From: Alcanivorax sp.
Lineage (GTDB): Bacteria > Pseudomonadota > Gammaproteobacteria > Pseudomonadales > Alcanivoracaceae
Reading direction: 5' to 3'
DNA: 64,000 nt
Assembly (NCBI RefSeq): GCF_019431375.1
Contig: NZ_CP080267.1
Location: 992,001 to 1,056,000 of the forward strand
Part shown: positions 56,500 to 64,000 of the stretch, in pieces
Layout: every line of letters begins with the position of its first letter
Position numbering within the stretch: position 1 is the stretch's first letter
Notes under the pieces: model-generated
The model's database searches: none
What the model was told of the DNA's origin: nothing
What the model saw: the letters and a program-made list of their open reading frames with translations, nothing else
Position numbers and translations under genes: made by a program

Positions 56500-56660
56500 G
56501 TTGTGCTCCTGCAGGCTTTTTGTGCCTGGCGTTATTGTTCTAATCTGGATCCAAAACCCGGTAATACTCTGACTACCAGAAACGTAACCTGATGTAATTA
56601 ATGATCAATATACCGGTTACTTACGTAGCAAACTGTTGCTTCTTCGTTAAGCGCCCCTTT
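56500..56660. promoter_or_regulatory. A+T-rich upstream region of the CSLREA gene
   Basis: About 160 bases lie between hda and the CSLREA gene, with a marked A+T-rich stretch and GTAACC/GGTTAC inverted hexamers (near 56585 and 56616). It likely holds the CSLREA promoter; no boxes are assigned. Confidence 0.35.
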
Positions 56661-57350
56661 TTACCACCCCAGCGCATCCTTGACAAAGGGAATAGTGACC
56701 GAGCGTTGCTGCGCGAGAGCCATGCGGTCCAGGCTGTCCAGAAGGACCATAAGCGCCCCTGGGCTGCGCTCACTGCGAAGGACAATATAATGAGCCACAT
56801 CCTGCTCAATGCGCAGTCCACGGGCCCTGGCCCGCTCTTGTAACACCTTTTGCAGATCGTCATCCGCCAAAGGTGACAGCCTGTATACCGGTCCGGCGGC
56901 CAGCCGGGTAGCCAGATCCGGCAGTAGCAGGCCTGCGGCGGCCGGGGACGCATCGGCGGTCACCAGAAGGCGTCCGCCCCGTGCCATCAAGCGGTTGTAA
57001 AGGTGAAACAGGGCTTCTTCCCAGGCCGCATCACCGGCAAAACGCTGACAGTCATCCAGCGCCAACAGATCGAATTGCTCCATGGACTCCAGCACCGCCG
57101 GCACCAACGGCAGCAGCTCACTGGCAGGCAACAGGCAGGCATCCAGACCCTGCTGCTGGGCCAGACGAACAGCTCCTTCCAGCAGGTGGCTCTTGCCCTG
57201 TTGCGCGCCCCCCCAGATAAAGGCCTGCCGGTCTTCGCCCAACACCACTTCGCGGACACCGGCCAGCGCGGCCCCGTTGGGGCCGGAAAGGAAATTGGAG
57301 AGATCATTTCCCTCACGCAGTTGCAGTGCCAGGGGCAGCTGTGCGCTCAT
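56661..57350 (-). CDS. hda: DnaA regulatory inactivator Hda
   Basis: This 229-residue DnaA-like AAA+ protein stimulates hydrolysis of ATP bound to DnaA after initiation, together with the sliding clamp. An N-terminal clamp-binding QLPLALQL precedes the Walker A GGAQQGKSHLL and Walker B LLALDDCQRF. It starts three bases after the DUF2066 stop. Confidence 0.95.
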   Translation of the reverse strand: MSAQLPLALQLREGNDLSNFLSGPNGAALAGVREVVLGEDRQAFIWGGAQQGKSHLLEGAVRLAQQQGLDACLLPASELLPLVPAVLESMEQFDLLALDDCQRFAGDAAWEEALFHLYNRLMARGGRLLVTADASPAAAGLLLPDLATRLAAGPVYRLSPLADDDLQKVLQERARARGLRIEQDVAHYIVLRSERSPGALMVLLDSLDRMALAQQRSVTIPFVKDALGW

Positions 57351-57353
57351 GGA

Positions 57354-58352
57354 TCAGGATCGCCAGCAGTAACGCCACTGCGGCCCGGCGACAGCGTCAT
57401 CCGGGCAGGGGCGCAATTGTCGGGATAATTCCAGCAGACTGCGCAGCTGGGAATCACTGGCCCCGAAATCCAGGCCGAAGGTCACAACCTGATCCGAGGT
57501 CTGCACCAGCGACACTGCCCGCATGCCGCTCAGTCCTGTCAGGAAGCCCTGCAATTGATGCCAGTCTGCCAGGGTCTGTACTTGCTCGACCTCCAGCAAC
57601 GTGAGCTGCTGGGAAGCGCTGCTGGCCACCGCATAACGCTGAGCAAGCTGGTCCGTGACCGCGTCCACCAACGTCTTCACCGCCTGTTCGGCGGAGGCAG
57701 TTTCCTCACGCCCCTGATCCAGGATCTTCTTGCCCTGTAACACACGCCAGCTAACTTTGGTCGGTGAGCCTTGGTACAAGACGGAGGCAACCACCAGTTC
57801 ATGGGGGTAGCGATCCGAAGCAGACAGCAACTGACTATCGAAACGGCCACGAATATCCGCCACGGTGATCGCATTGCGGTCCTGGCTATCCCATTGCGGC
57901 ACTACCAGAGACAGCCCTCGGCGCTGGGCTTCGCTGACCAGTTGCTCACGCAGAGCATGCTCACCTGCCACCATTTCGCCGCGTCCAGCGCCCTGCTCTA
58001 CCAGCCAGATCAACACCTGGGGACGGGGAAACCCCCATACCGGAGCACCTTTCGCCGCCATGAAATCCATCAGGCCGCGGGTGTCATAACGGGCTAACAG
58101 GGTATCGCCGTTATAATCGTAACGAGTCACCCAGCGGTCCAGCTGAGCCAGCGCCTGCTCGGTTACCGGTTGGTCAAGCACCTGCTGCTTTCCACTCAGC
58201 CTGACCAGCATATTCTTGAGGCCCTGCTGCAAAGCCTCCTGGCGCTCAGTTTCACCCCGGCCATCTACCGGCAGCGCAACCACATCCAGAGAGTCTGCCC
58301 GGGCCCCCAGGGACAATCCCAACAACAATGCCACGATTCCAAGAAAACGCAT
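57354..58352 (-). CDS. DUF2066-family secreted protein
   Basis: This 332-residue protein has a signal peptide ending LGARA. The family blocks QALQQGLKNMLVRLSGK and VLIWLVEQGAGRGEM are visible. Its function is unknown; the conserved position upstream of hda and divergent from purM is typical of gammaproteobacteria. The ATG at 58352 gives the signal peptide; the extension upstream is unlikely. Confidence 0.88.
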   Translation of the reverse strand: MRFLGIVALLLGLSLGARADSLDVVALPVDGRGETERQEALQQGLKNMLVRLSGKQQVLDQPVTEQALAQLDRWVTRYDYNGDTLLARYDTRGLMDFMAAKGAPVWGFPRPQVLIWLVEQGAGRGEMVAGEHALREQLVSEAQRRGLSLVVPQWDSQDRNAITVADIRGRFDSQLLSASDRYPHELVVASVLYQGSPTKVSWRVLQGKKILDQGREETASAEQAVKTLVDAVTDQLAQRYAVASSASQQLTLLEVEQVQTLADWHQLQGFLTGLSGMRAVSLVQTSDQVVTFGLDFGASDSQLRSLLELSRQLRPCPDDAVAGPQWRYCWRS

Positions 58353-58499
58353 GACCGCCCATTCCAACCTGAAAATTCAAGCGCGCTATTATCACTTATT
58401 CGCCCCCACCACGCGAACCTGATTTTCAGGTGAATACAGCGGTGGAAAGATGGGTCCCCCGCCCTTAAAATACGCGCCTTCACCAACCCGGAGCCCCCC

Positions 58500-59543
58500 A
58501 TGACCGATCAGAAACGGCCGCTGACCTACCGTGACGCCGGTGTCGATATCGACGCTGGCAACGAGCTGGTAAAACGTATTGCCCCTGTGGCCAAACGCAC
58601 CCGTCGTCCCGAGGTGCTGGGCGGTCTGGGCGGTTTCGGCGCCCTTTGCGAACTGCCCAGCCGCTACAAGAACCCGGTGCTGGTGGCCGGCACCGACGGG
58701 GTTGGCACCAAGCTGCGCCTGGCCATTGATACTGGCCGCCATGACAAGGTGGGCATCGATCTGGTGGCCATGTGCGTCAACGATCTGATCGTCGGCGGCG
58801 CCGAGCCTCTGTTCTTCCTGGACTATTACGCCACCGGCAAGCTGGACGTGGACACCGCCACCAGCGTAGTGACCGGTATCGGCGAAGGCTGTGAAATGGC
58901 CGGTTGCGCCCTGATTGGCGGCGAAACTGCAGAAATGCCGGGCATGTACGAAGGTGAAGACTATGATTTGGCCGGTTTCTGCGTAGGCGTGGTGGAAAAG
59001 GATGGCGTTCTGGACGGCAGCAAGGTTCAGGCAGGCGACAAACTCATCGGCCTTGCCTCCTCCGGCCCCCACTCCAACGGTTACTCACTGATCCGCCGCA
59101 TCATGGCCCAGTCCGACATCAACATCGACCTGGATGGTCAGCCGCTGATGGAGCACCTGCTGGCGCCTACTCGCATCTATGTGAAACCCCTGCTGAAACT
59201 GCTGGAGCAGGTGCCGGTGCACGCCCTGGCCCACATCACCGGCGGCGGCCTGCCGGAAAACCTGCCCCGGGTGATGCCGGAAAACACCCGCGCGGTGATC
59301 GACACCCGTAGCTGGGAATTCCCCCCTGTCTTCCAGTGGCTGCAACAGGAAGGCCAGGTACCTGCCTTCGAGATGTACCGCACCTTTAACTGTGGTGTTG
59401 GCATGGTCATCGCTGTCCCGGCAGACCAGGTGGATGCCACCCTGGCACTGATGGAAGCCGAAGGCGAAGAGGCCTTCCTGATGGGTGAAATCCAGGCCGG
59501 TGAGGGTGAACCGGAAGTGGTACTGGAAGGCCTGGCAGAGTGA
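58500..59543 (+). CDS. purM: Phosphoribosylformylglycinamidine cyclo-ligase
   Basis: This 347-residue enzyme makes aminoimidazole ribonucleotide in purine synthesis. [45 protein letters not shown] and [14 protein letters not shown] are all canonical. GGAG precedes the ATG. Overlaps purN by four bases. Confidence 0.98.
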   Translation: MTDQKRPLTYRDAGVDIDAGNELVKRIAPVAKRTRRPEVLGGLGGFGALCELPSRYKNPVLVAGTDGVGTKLRLAIDTGRHDKVGIDLVAMCVNDLIVGGAEPLFFLDYYATGKLDVDTATSVVTGIGEGCEMAGCALIGGETAEMPGMYEGEDYDLAGFCVGVVEKDGVLDGSKVQAGDKLIGLASSGPHSNGYSLIRRIMAQSDINIDLDGQPLMEHLLAPTRIYVKPLLKLLEQVPVHALAHITGGGLPENLPRVMPENTRAVIDTRSWEFPPVFQWLQQEGQVPAFEMYRTFNCGVGMVIAVPADQVDATLALMEAEGEEAFLMGEIQAGEGEPEVVLEGLAE

Positions 59544-60181
59544 CGCACCGTCTTGCTGTTCTGATCAGCGGATCCGGCACCAACCTGCAGGCCATCATGG
59601 CGGCCATTGATAACGGTCGCCTGGATGCAGAAATCGCTGTGGTACTGTCCAACCGTGCCGATGCCGGCGGCCTGGGCCGTGCCCAGCATGCCGGTATTGC
59701 CACCGAAGTCCTCGATCATCGCCAGTACGATAGCCGGGAGGCCTTCGACCAGGCCATGATCGAGATGCTGGATGGCTATAAGCCAGACACTGTGGTGCTG
59801 GCTGGTTTCATGCGTATCCTCTCACCGCTGTTTGTCCGCCACTACGCCGGCCGACTGATCAACATCCACCCTTCCCTGCTACCCAAATACCGCGGACTTC
59901 ACACCCATGCCCGGGCCCTGGACGCCGGCGACCGTCAGCATGGCTGCTCCATCCATTTCGTTACCGAGGAACTGGATGGCGGTCCACTGATCGCCCAGGC
60001 CCCGCTGGACGTCCTTGCGAACGATACCGTCGATTCCCTGTCCAAACGTGTACAACAACGTGAACACCTGCTCTATCCTCTGGTGTTGCAATGGCGCGCT
60101 GAACAGCGCCTGGAACTGGATCACGACGGAGTCAAGCTGGATGGCAAATCACTCCCTGAACAGGGTTTTCAACTGGTCTAG
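59540..60181 (+). CDS. purN: Phosphoribosylglycinamide formyltransferase
   Basis: This 213-residue enzyme formylates GAR using 10-formyltetrahydrofolate. [34 protein letters not shown] (catalytic Asn-His) and LDGGPLIAQ are present. It starts with GTG in a gtgA overlap with purM and is translationally coupled. Confidence 0.98.
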   Translation: MTHRLAVLISGSGTNLQAIMAAIDNGRLDAEIAVVLSNRADAGGLGRAQHAGIATEVLDHRQYDSREAFDQAMIEMLDGYKPDTVVLAGFMRILSPLFVRHYAGRLINIHPSLLPKYRGLHTHARALDAGDRQHGCSIHFVTEELDGGPLIAQAPLDVLANDTVDSLSKRVQQREHLLYPLVLQWRAEQRLELDHDGVKLDGKSLPEQGFQLV

Positions 60182-60863
60182 CAGTCTGCTGCTGATACTG
60201 GCCCTGGCGGCTCCGGCCAGCCATGCCGAGCCGCCAGTGGCACCCTTCACGCTGGATTACCACCTCAAGAGCGAAGGCATCCCGTTTACATTCACCGCCA
60301 CCCGTACCCTGAAACCTGTCCGGGATGGTCTGTGGAAAATGGAAGTACAGGCCAAGAACTGGCTGGGTGAAATCCGCGAAACCACCCTGTTTGACTGGCA
60401 GCAATGCATCCCCGAAACCACTTACTACGGCTACTACCGCCGCGGGCTGGGCCGGGTGAAAGAAGCCAAACTGCATCTGGACCGGGAGGCGGGAGTTGCC
60501 GCCAGTGAACGAACCGACAAACCCATGCGCAGCTACCCCATTACCGATGAAGCCACGGATGAACTGTCTGTCTCGCTGGCCTTGCAGTGCGCTCTGCAAA
60601 CAGGCAAACGGGATATCAAGCTGCAGGTTGCTGACGAACGCTCTCTGGAAGCGCACCGCTACCGGGTGGTCGGCCAGGAACAGCTGAAGATTGACGGCAA
60701 GCAGATTGAAACAGTAAAAGTACAACGCCAGCGAGGCGCCAACAGCAAACGACAGACCTATATGTGGTTTGCCCCCCAGCATGACTACCTGCTCGTTCAA
60801 CTCTTGCAGGAAAACAGCGATGGCGACCACGTGATGACACTGCAATCTATGGAAGGATTATAA
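60141..60863 (+). CDS. DUF3108-domain exported protein
   Basis: This protein of about 240 residues has a signal peptide ending ASHAEPPVAPF and the DUF3108 features YHLKSEGIPFTFTATRTL and KVQRQRGANSKRQTYMWFAP. The start at 60141 overlaps purN by 41 bases; a downstream start is possible. Related to the next gene. Function unknown. Confidence 0.82.
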   Translation: MANHSLNRVFNWSSSLLLILALAAPASHAEPPVAPFTLDYHLKSEGIPFTFTATRTLKPVRDGLWKMEVQAKNWLGEIRETTLFDWQQCIPETTYYGYYRRGLGRVKEAKLHLDREAGVAASERTDKPMRSYPITDEATDELSVSLALQCALQTGKRDIKLQVADERSLEAHRYRVVGQEQLKIDGKQIETVKVQRQRGANSKRQTYMWFAPQHDYLLVQLLQENSDGDHVMTLQSMEGL

Positions 60864-60865
60864 CA

Positions 60866-61579
60866 GTGCGACGGATCTTTCTTGCCCTGCTACTGACAGC
60901 CAGCACTCTTGCCACCGCCGAACCGTTGGCCCCATTTGCCGCTGAATTCCGCATTTATGTGAATAAACTGCCTACGCCAGTCAAGGCAGACCTGGTGCTC
61001 GAGCCCGCCGAAGGCAAAGACTATTACCGCATGCTGCTCAAGGCCAAGTCCTTCCTGCTTACCAACACGGAAGAGAGTTATTTCCACTGGCGTGACTGCC
61101 AGCCGCGCACCACCCAGTATGTGCATGAGTTCAAGGGCTTCGGCCAGCACCGTTACCACCATATGGATTTCCAGTGGAACCCGCCTATGGTCCACAACGA
61201 GTCAGAAGATGATCAGGAAAGTCTGAACATTCCGGAAAATACCCTGGATGAATTGACCATTCTGTTGCGCGGCCGCTGTGTGTTTGCCACTGGCGACAAG
61301 GCCTACAAAGTCACCAGCGCCTACGGCGACAAGCTGCGCACCCATCATTTCGAGATCATCGACCGGGAAGTCATTGATACGCCAATGGGCGAAATCGACA
61401 CCCTGCTGGTAGAAAAAAAGCGCGAAGGGGACAGTAAGGAAAAACGCCGCACCCTGTTTTGGGTCGCCCCCAGCCTGGACTACATGGTGGTCAAGGCCAG
61501 ACACATTGAAAGCACCCTGCTGAAGGCAGAACTGATCATGATCGATTACGACGGCCCGGATGTGCCGCCGTTGTCCTAG
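60866..61579 (+). CDS. DUF3108-domain exported protein, paralogue
   Basis: This 237-residue protein has a signal peptide ending LATAEPLAPF and the same layout as its neighbour (YFHWRDCQPRTTQY, LLVEKKREGDSKEKRR). It begins with GTG two bases after the previous stop, with AAGGA upstream. The two may have arisen by tandem duplication. Confidence 0.85.
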   Translation: MRRIFLALLLTASTLATAEPLAPFAAEFRIYVNKLPTPVKADLVLEPAEGKDYYRMLLKAKSFLLTNTEESYFHWRDCQPRTTQYVHEFKGFGQHRYHHMDFQWNPPMVHNESEDDQESLNIPENTLDELTILLRGRCVFATGDKAYKVTSAYGDKLRTHHFEIIDREVIDTPMGEIDTLLVEKKREGDSKEKRRTLFWVAPSLDYMVVKARHIESTLLKAELIMIDYDGPDVPPLS

Positions 61580-61629
61580 CAAAAACTTGGTGCTGACGAG
61601 GCATAACAGGTCTGGATCAAAAGCTCTCT

Positions 61630-61755
61630 CACCACAGAGAGCACAGAGTACACAGAGAAAACCCCATTATTTTCCTCAGTGGACTCTGTGCCCTCTGTGG
61701 TGGAATGGTTCTTTTAACGCCTTTGATCGCGCCGCCAGCGACGCTCCTACAGCAG
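61630..61755. repeat. CACAGAG inverted repeat with adjacent CTCCTACAGCA block
   Basis: CACCACAGAGAGCACAGAG (61630 on) and ACTCTGTGCCCTCTGTGGTG (ending 61702) form an imperfect palindrome. This is followed at 61731-61755 by CGCCGCCAGCGACGCTCCTA ending CAGCA, nearly identical to 10644-10668. The gap separates convergent DUF3108 and dcd genes. Confidence 0.85.
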
Positions 61756-61769
61756 GGCAAAAAATGGCT

Positions 61770-62339
61770 TCAGGCCCGTGGCAGGGTCACGCCGCGCTGG
61801 CCCTGGTATTTCCCGCCCCGATCCATATAAGACGTTTCACACATCTCGTCGGACTCGAAGAACAGCATCTGCGCCACCCCTTCGTGGGCATAGATTTTTG
61901 CCGGCAGCGTGGTGGTGTTGGAAAACTCCAGGGTCACGTGGCCTTCCCACTCCGGTTCCAGCGGCGTCACATTGACGATAATACCGCAGCGCGCGTAGGT
62001 GGACTTGCCCAGGCAGATGGTCAGCACATTACGAGGGATGCGGAAATACTCCACGGTGCGTGCCAGTGCAAAAGAGTTGGGCGGGATGATGCAGTAGTCG
62101 CCCTTGATATCGACGAAGCTGCGCTCATCGAAGGCCTTGGGGTCTACCGTGGCGGAGTGAATATTGGTGAACACCTTGAATTCATCCGCACAGCGCACGT
62201 CGTACCCGTAGCTGGACACGCCGTAGGAAATCATTTTTTCGCCATTTTCATCCGCACGGATCTGTCCGCTCTGAAAGGGCTCTATCATGCCTTTCTCGGC
62301 GGCCATGCGGGTAATCCAGCGATCCGATTTAATCGTCAT
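61770..62339 (-). CDS. dcd: dCTP deaminase
   Basis: This 189-residue enzyme deaminates dCTP to dUTP for thymidylate synthesis. [59 protein letters not shown] (split here for reading; catalytic glutamate at its end) and QMLFFESDE are present. It neighbours mrp on the same strand, as in Pseudomonas. Confidence 0.97.
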   Translation of the reverse strand: MTIKSDRWITRMAAEKGMIEPFQSGQIRADENGEKMISYGVSSYGYDVRCADEFKVFTNIHSATVDPKAFDERSFVDIKGDYCIIPPNSFALARTVEYFRIPRNVLTICLGKSTYARCGIIVNVTPLEPEWEGHVTLEFSNTTTLPAKIYAHEGVAQMLFFESDEMCETSYMDRGGKYQGQRGVTLPRA

Positions 62340-62434
62340 TGTTGCGCCTCAATGTTCCGGAGTGGTTGGCGTTCAAGCGGCCAATGGTAGCAGCATGAAA
62401 CGCCGCACGCAGCAGCCCTGATCGACCGCGTCCT

Positions 62435-63520
62435 TCAATGCTGTGTCACCTTGGGAAACGCCCGCTTGCCGGCTTCGGTCAATGACAGTCTGGCCGCCAT
62501 CCGACGGGCTGCCTGGCGGTACAGGCCCGCCTCCTCGCTATCCGGACAAGCCGCTACCACCGGTTGACCGCTGTCCGCCTGCTCGCGGATGCGCAGGGAC
62601 AACGGCAGCGCCGCCAGCACGTCGGTGTGGTACTCACTGGCCATCCTTTCCCCGCCGCCCTGACCGAACACATGCTCTTTATGACCGCACTGGCTGCAGA
62701 TATGTACCGCCATGTTCTCCACGATGCCCAGCACGCGAATATCCACCTTGCGAAACATTTCCACACCCTTGATGGCATCCAGCAGGGCAATGTCCTGGGG
62801 CGTGGTGATCACTACCGCACCGGCCACCGGAATTTTCTGGGCCAGGGTCAGCTGGATATCCCCCGTGCCCGGCGGCAGATCTACCAGCAGGTAGTCCAGC
62901 TTGTGCCAGCGGGTTTGCTCCATCATCTGTACCAGTGCACCACTGGCTTTCGGGCCACGCCAGACCACCGGGGTCTGCTTGGTGGTCAGATACCCCATGG
63001 ACATGGTCTGCAGGCCATGGGCCTCCACCGGCACAAAGTACTTGCCTTCCAACACCTGCGGCCGGGTACCGTCCGGCAGGCCCAGCATCAGCGGCTGGCT
63101 GGGGCCGAACACGTCCGCATCCAGCAAGCCCACACGGGCGCCTTCCGCCTGTAACGCCAAGGCCAGATTCACCGCTGTGGTGGACTTGCCGACCCCGCCT
63201 TTGCCGGAGGCTATCGCAATCACATTGGCCACCTGGTCCATTGCCGGCAAACTATTCTGGGCGCGGTGAGGGATAATCTTCGCCTCCAGATCAAGGACCA
63301 GCTCGCGGCCCTCCAGCACCTCACTCAGATGCTCCCGAATCTGTGCTGCCAACTCATCACGGATACCGTCAATCGGAAACCCCAAAACGATTCGGGCATG
63401 GACGGTGCTGTCGTCCACGGTCAGTGATTCAATGGCATCCACGGACATCAGGCTGGCGCCCAGATCGTCGGGAATAAAATCACCCAGTTGCTGTCGAATG
63501 CGTTGCTCGGCTGAACTCAT
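62435..63520 (-). CDS. mrp: Mrp/NBP35-family iron-sulfur carrier ATPase
   Basis: This 361-residue protein has an N-terminal MIP18-like domain (about 1-85) and a P-loop ATPase with ASGKGGVGKSTTAVN, VGLLDADVFGPSQP and DLPPGTGDIQLT. HICSQCGH supplies the CxxC that binds an iron-sulfur cluster. It delivers clusters to apoproteins. The ATG at 63520 has GGAGG upstream; longer in-frame starts are rejected. Confidence 0.94.
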   Translation of the reverse strand: MSSAEQRIRQQLGDFIPDDLGASLMSVDAIESLTVDDSTVHARIVLGFPIDGIRDELAAQIREHLSEVLEGRELVLDLEAKIIPHRAQNSLPAMDQVANVIAIASGKGGVGKSTTAVNLALALQAEGARVGLLDADVFGPSQPLMLGLPDGTRPQVLEGKYFVPVEAHGLQTMSMGYLTTKQTPVVWRGPKASGALVQMMEQTRWHKLDYLLVDLPPGTGDIQLTLAQKIPVAGAVVITTPQDIALLDAIKGVEMFRKVDIRVLGIVENMAVHICSQCGHKEHVFGQGGGERMASEYHTDVLAALPLSLRIREQADSGQPVVAACPDSEEAGLYRQAARRMAARLSLTEAGKRAFPKVTQH

Positions 63521-63677
63521 GATGGCCTCCGTTTCGCGAGCTGCGATGATAGGGGCTAAGCCGATAACAACCAAGCCACCCATGCACAACTTATGCGTTA
63601 CCAGCCTCTCAAAGGAAGTTCGCACACAAACGCGAACCATGGGGTGGTTATCCCGCTGTAAATGCGCAAAATAGAGC

Positions 63678-63697
63678 ACTGTCGATTGCACGACAGT
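63678..63697. promoter_or_regulatory. Inverted repeat upstream of SIMPL gene
   Basis: ACTGTCG-ATTGCA-CGACAGT is a perfect seven-base inverted repeat ending three bases before the ribosome site of the next gene. It could be an operator or a leader hairpin affecting translation. Confidence 0.45.
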
Positions 63698-63710
63698 ACA
63701 AGGAGAGTCC

Positions 63711-64000
63711 ATGAAACGCATCACTGCCGCATCCCTGATTGCCCTGGGTGCATTAAGCCTGGCCGCCTGTAGTGACACACACCAGACAATTAACTCCAGC
63801 CCCGACAGCATCACCGTCTCCGGCAGCGGCGATATCGCTGCCCAGCCGGATATTTTCCGGGTAGTGGCCACCGCCCGTGAACAGGGGGACGATATTGCCG
63901 CCATGAAATCCCGGGTCGACAACGCTGTCGCCGACATGCTCGACCTGGCAGACGATCTGGATATCGAGGAAAAACAGGTGCGCGCCAGCGATCTGAATGT
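63711..64000 (+). CDS. SIMPL-domain (DUF541) lipoprotein, truncated by window end
   Basis: The first 96 residues are present. A lipobox LAAC at about residue 19 is followed by SITVSGSGDIAAQPDIFRVV, the start of the SIMPL domain. AAGGAG precedes the ATG. The rest lies beyond the window. Function of the family is not well defined. Confidence 0.88.
   Translation, partial: MKRITAASLIALGALSLAACSDTHQTINSSPDSITVSGSGDIAAQPDIFRVVATAREQGDDIAAMKSRVDNAVADMLDLADDLDIEEKQVRASDLN

Overview
The window looks like core chromosome of a marine gammaproteobacterium, most likely Alcanivorax or a close relative. This rests on gene order and protein families typical of Pseudomonadales/Oceanospirillales, high-GC codon use, and many dispersed palindromic repeats; I could not run a database search. 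No prophage, insertion sequence, CRISPR array or rRNA operon was seen. There is one tRNA, tRNA-Thr(CGT), at about 12.4 kb.

Layout. 0-5 kb, minus strand: a coiled-coil protein, an MltF-type lytic transglycosylase with two solute-binding domains, and a lipoprotein with thrombospondin type 3-like repeats next to an OmpA-family protein. 5-12 kb, plus strand: a ceramidase-family hydrolase, a lipoprotein, a CoA-transferase family III protein, msrA-msrB, and a 4-hydroxybutyryl-CoA dehydratase/4-HPA hydroxylase family enzyme. 12.4-18 kb: tRNA-Thr, a Met-rich outer-membrane protein, an AraC regulator, an SRPBCC protein and an MMPL exporter with DPF repeats in a periplasmic loop. 18.4-23.4 kb, minus: a lipoprotein, class I fumarase, an alpha/beta hydrolase, acylphosphatase and YihY. 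23.5-31.5 kb, plus: a compact run from arsC-wrbA-DUF2069 into RDD-SpoIIM-DUF4129-DUF4350-MoxR-DUF58. 31.7-44.3 kb: housekeeping and membrane genes (epmC, a MATE pump, a gamma-glutamylcyclotransferase, an unknown protein, tusA-MFS-rlmM, an outer-membrane barrel, purU, an AraC regulator, a lone receiver domain, a Na/Pi symporter with PPK2, a VOC protein). 44.3-47.7 kb: a beta-oxidation pair (FadB-like enzyme and thiolase). 48-52 kb: a tandem GST-N protein, an unlisted 52-residue ORF, PilZ, Smr, sthA and LapA-domain genes. 52-56.5 kb: a 1473-residue exported protein that looks like two anchored CSLREA proteins joined in frame. 56.6-64 kb: hda-DUF2066 divergent from purM-purN-DUF3108-DUF3108, then dcd, mrp and a truncated SIMPL lipoprotein.

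The most unusual feature is non-coding. Three copies of an element of about 160 bp, each with four degenerate heptamers (GTKAAYA) at both ends in inverted orientation around a GC-rich hairpin, all sit exactly between convergent genes. The hairpin flanks differ between copies while keeping pairing. At least four other inverted-repeat families also occupy gaps between genes, mostly convergent ones. Other notable points are the fused CSLREA protein, the ceramidase-like protein lacking the expected serine, and the apparent separation by about 32 kb of two gene blocks that, as I recall, are contiguous in Pseudomonas aeruginosa (yihY-arsC-wrbA-DUF2069 and hda-DUF2066-purM-purN).
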